Shown here one piece after another: positions 58,664 to 64,000 of a stretch of 64,000 bases of DNA. The DNA lies in contig WNYE01000010.1 in NCBI GenBank assembly GCA_021396245.1, forward strand, positions 186,001-250,000. The letters are read 5' to 3'. A model generated the notes under the pieces. It ran no database searches. It was not told where the DNA came from and saw nothing but the letters and a program-made list of their open reading frames with translations. Source of the stretch: Sporothrix humicola (taxonomy: Eukaryota > Ascomycota > Sordariomycetes > Ophiostomatales > Ophiostomataceae). Each line of letters opens with the position of its first letter. Within the stretch, counting starts at the first letter, position 1. A program made the position numbers and the translations under genes.

Positions 58664-61308
58664 TTAATACACTTCACGGTTGGTGCGCCTGAAGTCGTCC
58701 TCGCCCACACCGCCGTCGCCGCGACCGCCAAACAGGTAGGCAGCTTCCATGCAATAGCCACCGCCGCCAGCACCGACACCCGAATTGCCGGCCATGCGCG
58801 TCTCACTGCCGTAGCAGATAACCACTGCGTCCACAATGCCGCTCAGGATGCCTTCCATGGCACCGAGGACACCCCAACCGATGAAGCTGGCAACCAAACC
58901 AACAACGTAGGCATACGCACTGCCACGGATGCTGCCGCCGGCACCGTCCGGAAGGGCAATGCGCAGCTGCCGTGCCGTTATGACCCAGCCTGCAAAGCCG
59001 AGCGCCGTCGCCATTATGAAGCGTGTCGCGTGAAGCAGGAGCTTGGCCAGCCGGTACGGCAGCAGGGGCGCAGCGGATCCAGCACCGCCGTACCTCTTAC
59101 GCCGTTGACGTGCTTGGAATGCCCTAGGTGTCAGCGTCGTGGTGGGCGCCTGAGGCGACAGGAACGCGAGCTGGCTCAGTCCCTGCGAGGATGCGGTGAG
59201 ATGCTGCGAGTGAATGGCGCTATACGTCAGGGTGAGCGGGTTCGTAAGGGCGGCAATCGGCGTCGGGATAAACGAGTAGAAGAACAGACTAAGTCCATTG
59301 GCGATCCGCACGGGTAGAATAAGGAGCGGGAGCCGCACGGCGAGTGCAAGCAGCGTCGATAAGCAGATCGAGCCGAAGATGGTCGTCATTGCGTGGTGCA
59401 GGGCAGCCGATACGACTTCGTTGGAGGACGGAGCCGGCTGCACGTTGCGGTGGAAGTACCACTGGGACACGGTGGCACCTGTGGTAGCACGCTGCACACC
59501 CGAAATAACAGACAGGGTCCAGATGTACATGAGCACAAAGTACACACCGAGCCACCAGCTCGATGTGCTGATGATAAACCGAGACAGCCTGCTCGAGAAG
59601 GAGCCGCCCAGGAAAATACGCGTAAACATGGCGAGCCAGGCCCACGTCCAGAAAACGACGAGAAACAGACAGCCCAGGCCGACGAGGACGAGGGCAGAGT
59701 TGGCTGTGAGGATGCGGCTCGAAAACTCGAGGATGTCAATGGACGACTTAAGTGCAGACCGGCCCTTCCAAACTAGGTACATCCAAACGGCGGCAGATAC
59801 AGCAGGCACGATCGATGCCCACCGCATGACGGTATCCTGGAAGCCGGAGCTTCCCGTCTTGGCGCCTTGGTAGCTGGAGACAAGCGGGTATATGCTGAAG
59901 GAAATGAGAATCACGGGCACCGCAACAATAATGAGGCCGACCATGTAGCGGGCAAACGACCGAAGAGCAGTGAGCCACACTAGCGAGACGATAACGGCGA
60001 CTAGCGTGTCGACAGCCAGAAGATGGATTGACGAGAGCAATGTCGTGTAGATCGTGTCGCCCCACGGCTGTTTCTTACCGCCAGTAGGCCCTGAGGTATG
60101 CAGGTACACGAGGACAAAGGTTGCGAACAGAGACGCTAGAGCAATGAGGTAGATCCAGGCAAAGAATGCATCGTGCCGGAACAGCTCCAAGTCGGACGAC
60201 GGTGCACTTGCTTCGGCCACCTGCTGCTGGAGGATGCTGCTGCTAACAGGATCTCCTGGGCCAAAGTTGGCTTCGCTGTCGGTGCCTCCGGCGGCACCTT
60301 CGCGCAACAGGCCCATCTCAGAATCACCGGCTGAGCCACGACGGAAGTTGAAGCGGCCGGAGCCCTTGCCTGACGTGAACTTTTGGAACGCGGGTGCTGG
60401 GTGGTCGTCGTCGTCGTCTTCACGGGCGGCTTCGACCGTCAAGTCCAATGGCGGGTCGCTCTCTGCAATCGTCGATTCTAGGCCGATATCCACCATCTTA
60501 CCACGGCTGTCGCGGAGGTTGTCATTGCAGTCGCCGCCATTCTCGTCGTCTTCGTTGACTGCATCGTCGCGATTTGACCGGTAAAAGCTTCGGTTGCCGT
60601 TCCAGCTGCTCTGTATCCTGGATGCACGCACGCCTCGCGTTTCTCGTGTTACAAACGCGCCGTCCTGTGTGTCGTCGGTCGCTGCTGATCTTGCTCTCCG
60701 CCCGCTGTTGCTCAACCGGTGCCGGCCGTCGTCTTCGCGGCTATCACCTAGCGACGCGTGGCTCAGGTCGTTTTCCGTACCGGAGCTCTCTTCTAACCGG
60801 CTGGCAGCAAACACCCGCCGCGACCGCTGAAGGGCGTAGAGGTCGGCAGCCTCTCTATCACGCTCGACTTCGTCGTCGTCATCGTCGACACCTTCCTCCT
60901 CTTCCTCCACTTCGTGAAACAGAGGCGCGTCCTGTGCGGCGGTCGAGTACCGCGAGGCAAAGTTGAGCTGGCCGAACCGCGAGCCAGAAGACTGATATGG
61001 GTTCCCTGAAGCACCCGTACCACCTCCTCCTCCACCGCCAAATCCACGGCCTAGGAATGACCGACCGTACGGCCTACGTGATGACCAGTCTCCCGTCCGT
61101 CTGTTGGATGTGTTATCTCCGGCATTGCTGCCCGCGTCGTCGCCGGCTGGTTGGCCAAAATTGGACAGTCGTGACTGGGACTGTGCCAGGAATCGGGAGG
61201 CATCTAGAGACAAAGATGTTAGAAGGGAACATGCAAAGAGATGGCAAAAAGCAAAACAAGATACGACGTCATCGAGAAGGCCTGAAACAACTTACATTCC
61301 GAAAACAT
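58664..61308 (-). CDS. PNS1: PNS1/CTL-family choline-transporter-like membrane protein
   Basis: A 13-nt first exon (61296-61308) is joined across a 92-nt intron (GTAAGT...TAG) to 58664-61203, giving 850 residues beginning MFSEYASRFLAQSQSRLSNF. This start is chosen because the main frame has no suitable ATG near its beginning and the join keeps the frame. Residues about 20-350 are disordered and Ser/Gly/Asp-rich with a strong acidic run (EEEEEGVDDDDDEVE). From about 355 there are ten or more hydrophobic segments (DAFFAWIYLIALASLFATFVL, then WASIVPAVSAAVWMYLVW, and others). The C-terminus SETRMAGNSG...YCMEAAYLFGG recalls the conserved end of CTL/PNS1 proteins. The transport substrate in fungi is not settled; choline is by family analogy. 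Confidence 0.82.
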
Positions 61309-63439
61309 CGTATCGTTTCCTCCCCCAATACGTCCCCTACTGGGCTAACCGCCAAGGTCCTATTTCTGGTCTGCGAGTGTCGAGACTTAAACGCCGATTT
61401 GGTGTATCGTGAAAGGTGGGCGAACGTTCGCGGTCGCGTCTTCGTTATCGGCCGTCCGTCAGTATGAAGTGCAATTGTCGATCCTGCACGATTAGAAGTG
61501 CACGTAGGAGATAACGCTGGGCGAATGGTGAATGTGAAAGTGACAAACACCCGACTAAAGCACTGATGACCAAATCGGAAGCCGGCGTCACAACAAAGTG
61601 CAAAAGTGAATGAAAGAGATGCACGAGGCAGAAACGTGCAATATCGTTGAAGAGAAAGCCAAAGGTGTCGAGCCGTCAAACGCTGTGGCGGGGAGGCGTG
61701 ATTGTCGAGGCTGGATCGGCACTGGGCTGTAGGAATGTTATGGGAAGAGGGGGAGATATGCTAAAGTGCAATCGTTCTTGGAGAGGACTCAGCAGTGACG
61801 TGACAGAAAGGCGCTGGTGCACGCCAGTGTAAGGGGAAAAGAGCAGATTAGCAAGGGGGAAAGAGGAAGTCGGATGAGAAAGTTGAGAAGTAGGGAATAG
61901 GCAAAAAGTCAGCCACCGATGACGGAAGTGGGATGTCGGCCTGGCGGGCGATTAAGTGATAATGCAATAATAGCAGATGTGTGTGTTGGATCTGCTTTCT
62001 TTGAGGTTCTAGATAATGGATGGTGGCGGCTCGAAACGCGGCGGCGAAGTAAGGGCACTGGGGGCGGGTTGGCCTGGAAGAGTGAAAGTGAGGCAAAAGA
62101 GACGGCGAAAACAGGACGAAGAGAGGAAAGGATATCGAGAGGCTAGAATAATAAAACAGAAGAAAAAAAGGAAAGAGAGACACAGACGAAAAAGAGGCTC
62201 GGGTGGGAAGGAAGGACGTGGGCACACGAGACCCCAAAGCCAGAAATAAAAGGCAGTCACTATCGACGGTCACCGCTCATTGTGGAGAAGATTGGGTTCT
62301 GGTTCTGGTAGTTGCGGCCTACAGCTGCAGGGCCTGGCCTCGCGACAAGGCAGACGGGATGAGTAACTGTTAAGCCCAAGCGGCAGTAGCGCCTGGCCCA
62401 GGAAATGAGAGGCTGTCGTTCCTTCCGGACTGACGCAGCACCAGGGCGCGCATTGTGCAACAACGGACGCTGCTGCGGCCTGGCCGCTGTGGGTCCCTTA
62501 TGAGATGCTGTTTCCCCAGTGTGCTGGGTGCAGTTGGCAGAGTGGATAGCATGGCTGGACAACACTAAAACTCAAAGGGAGAAAGAGCGCCTTAGGCTAT
62601 GACTCTGCACGGCAGGAAGGCACGACGCTCGATACGATTTGTCGATTTGTCGTGTGCCTGATAGGACTGACAAGCATCTGTTGTTTACAAAGTCTCCAAA
62701 TCTGCAGCATCTTTTCGCTGCTGCTAAGTTGAACTCACACGGCAGCCTGCAGGCAACTTCTATTTATTTTGACAGAAAATTAGGAAAATAAAGGCAGAAA
62801 GAATACAGAATGGCGAAGCCTAGGAAAGGGTCAGTAGACGCCGACAAAAATGAAAGACATAGGGGCATAATCAGAGACAAAAGGGATCGTCCCTGCCAGC
62901 GTGCCCATCGCCTGCCCATCTGGAACAATGGGGATGACACAAAGAGAACGAGAATGATGCCGTCTTTCACAGGCCGCTGGCGTTATCAAGCAAAACCAAA
63001 GCCAGATCAAAGGGGCACCTGAAAGAGTCTAGCGGCAGGCGCGCCAGGCCCACCCGACCACCTCCAACGAGCAGCTGCCAGTTGCGTATTGGGTCATCCG
63101 GATGGCATTCTCACTTTCCCTGTGACGGAAGAAAGTAGAAGGAGCGACACAGCACAAAGTGAGGCGAGCCCCACTAACGTGCCAGCATGACCCACCCAAG
63201 CAATCGGAGAGAGTGTGGGAGACTGAGAGTGCCGACTTCATCGTGCAGCCCACGTGAGAGGCAAGACCAGACCCAGCACAGCAACTACCCAGCAAGCCAT
63301 CTTCCCAATTCCCGCCTTCCCAAAAGCAAGAAAGATACGGAGCGTAGTTGCCTCTTTCTCCCAACAGTTTCTAAACAACGACGTCTTTCATTTTCCCCTG
63401 AACTTATCAAATACCCGTCACTTTCACTCACGTGGAATT
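61309..63439. other. Divergent promoter region between PNS1-like and Rab genes
   Basis: GA-rich on the + strand at about 62,090-62,230, which would be a CT-rich sense leader for the PNS1-like gene, although about 0.8 kb from its start; a 5'-UTR intron is possible. CACGTG near 63,251. A tRNA-like word near 62,530 (GTTGGCAGAGTGG) lacks a matching B box. No other gene seen. Confidence 0.45.
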
Positions 63440-63720
63440 CAATCTCGAAAACTAACACACTCTTTACGCCCCCCTGATCAACTACTCTTTTGCTTCTTGT
63501 GCGACAACACACACCCTCTCCTACGTTTATCGAGCGAAACCGGTCTTTCATTCTCCGACCTTTCTCCAGCCTTCCTGCAGCCTCGAGTCTCAGCCGTTTT
63601 TGAGCCTCATCCGCCTCCTCTGCCATCTCTGCCTTCTTCCAGATATTCCGACTTCAAACACTCTTTTCCTCCGACCTCCTCGTTTTCCTCTCCCCCTACT
63701 CCTCTTCGCCCTTCCTCCCC
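63440..63720 (+). promoter_or_regulatory. CT-rich leader of the Rab gene
   Basis: A dense pyrimidine stretch runs from about 63,530 to the ATG at 63721, with no clear purine-rich interruption. CTTCTTCCAG near 63,652 could also be a 3' splice site of a 5'-UTR intron. Confidence 0.5.
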
Positions 63721-64000
63721 ATGTCGTCATCTCCGCCGCCGCAATGGGACTACATTGCCAAACTGGTCTGCATCGGCGACTCGGGCTGTGGTAAAAGCAG
63801 TCTGACAATCCGTCTTTGCGAAGGCCGTTTTGTCACCCACCACGACGTCACCATTGGCGTCGAGTTTGGCAGCCGTATCGTGCCTGTCGGCCCGCCACAT
63901 AGCCGAGCATACCTGCCATCAGCCGCAGCAGCAGCAACGTCTACAACACAATCAACAATAGCAGCATCCTCCTCCGCAACAACACCCGGCACATCCACAC
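63721..64000 (+). CDS. Rab-family small GTPase, N-terminal part (runs off the window)
   Basis: The frame is open from the ATG at 63721 to the window edge (93 full codons). Residues 17-27 read CIGDSGCGKSS, the Ras-superfamily P-loop. THHDVTIGVEFGSRIV follows and fits switch I plus strand beta-2 of the Rab2/Rab4/Rab14 group. Where typical Rabs run straight on to beta-3 and WDTAGQE, this protein has a low-complexity stretch of Ala/Ser/Thr (from about residue 70 to the edge, at least 24 residues), apparently an insertion between beta-2 and beta-3. No in-frame intron donor explains it. A Rab4/Ypt4-like endosomal GTPase is the best guess; the C-terminal prenylation motif lies outside the window. 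Confidence 0.85.
   Translation, partial: MSSSPPPQWDYIAKLVCIGDSGCGKSSLTIRLCEGRFVTHHDVTIGVEFGSRIVPVGPPHSRAYLPSAAAAATSTTQSTIAASSSATTPGTST

Noticed and set aside
62525..62570. tRNA-like word GTTGGCAGAGTGG
   Set aside because: No B-box (GGTTCGANYCC) or acceptor-stem pairing at the right distance.

Overview
The window is nuclear DNA of a filamentous ascomycete (Pezizomycotina, most likely Sordariomycetes). The evidence is short GT-AG introns with CTAAC branch sites, GC-ending codon bias in exons, CT-rich leaders before start codons, and a plasma-membrane H+-ATPase whose C-terminus is Neurospora-like. Placement below class is not supported by what I can read. No rRNA, tRNA, CRISPR array or intact transposon was recognised. 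All start codons and splice sites below were placed by hand from reading frame, splice consensus and family similarity.

Left block (1-12,250): a long upstream region leads into a mitochondrial carrier of the YHM2 type (+). It converges on a DCAF4/WDR21-like WD40 protein (-). Next comes the plasma-membrane proton pump pma1 (-), with a 457-nt second intron.

Central block (12,250-33,792): about 21.5 kb without a convincing protein-coding gene. It holds the pma1 promoter, several CT-rich or GA-rich blocks like those that precede real genes here, simple repeats, recurrent short motifs, one coding-like fragment near 16.7-17.4 kb, and an AT-rich stretch ending in a 22-A run.

Middle block (33,793-43,763): a 1,511-residue WD40 protein (-; tentative Raf1/DIM-9-like DDB1-CUL4 factor), then an AT-rich possibly RIP-affected island, a segment with spaced direct repeats, and an intronless peroxisomal long-chain acyl-CoA synthetase (-) ending in the PTS1 signal AKL. 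Its upstream region carries a palindrome of the fungal fatty-acid response core CCTCGG.

Right block (48,726-64,000): an Nce102-like MARVEL membrane protein (+), O-acetylhomoserine sulfhydrylase MET17 (+), ER membrane complex subunit EMC7 (+), a WW-domain protein (-), a PNS1/CTL choline-transporter-like protein (-), and the 5' end of a Rab GTPase (+) running off the window.

The genes are mostly housekeeping: membrane energisation, mitochondrial carrier transport, fatty-acid activation, sulfur assimilation and membrane-protein biogenesis. They are not a metabolic cluster or mobile element. The unusual content is non-coding: a very large gene-free interval and a 12-base motif (TTCGCTCTTTCC) present five times exactly, including three regularly spaced copies.
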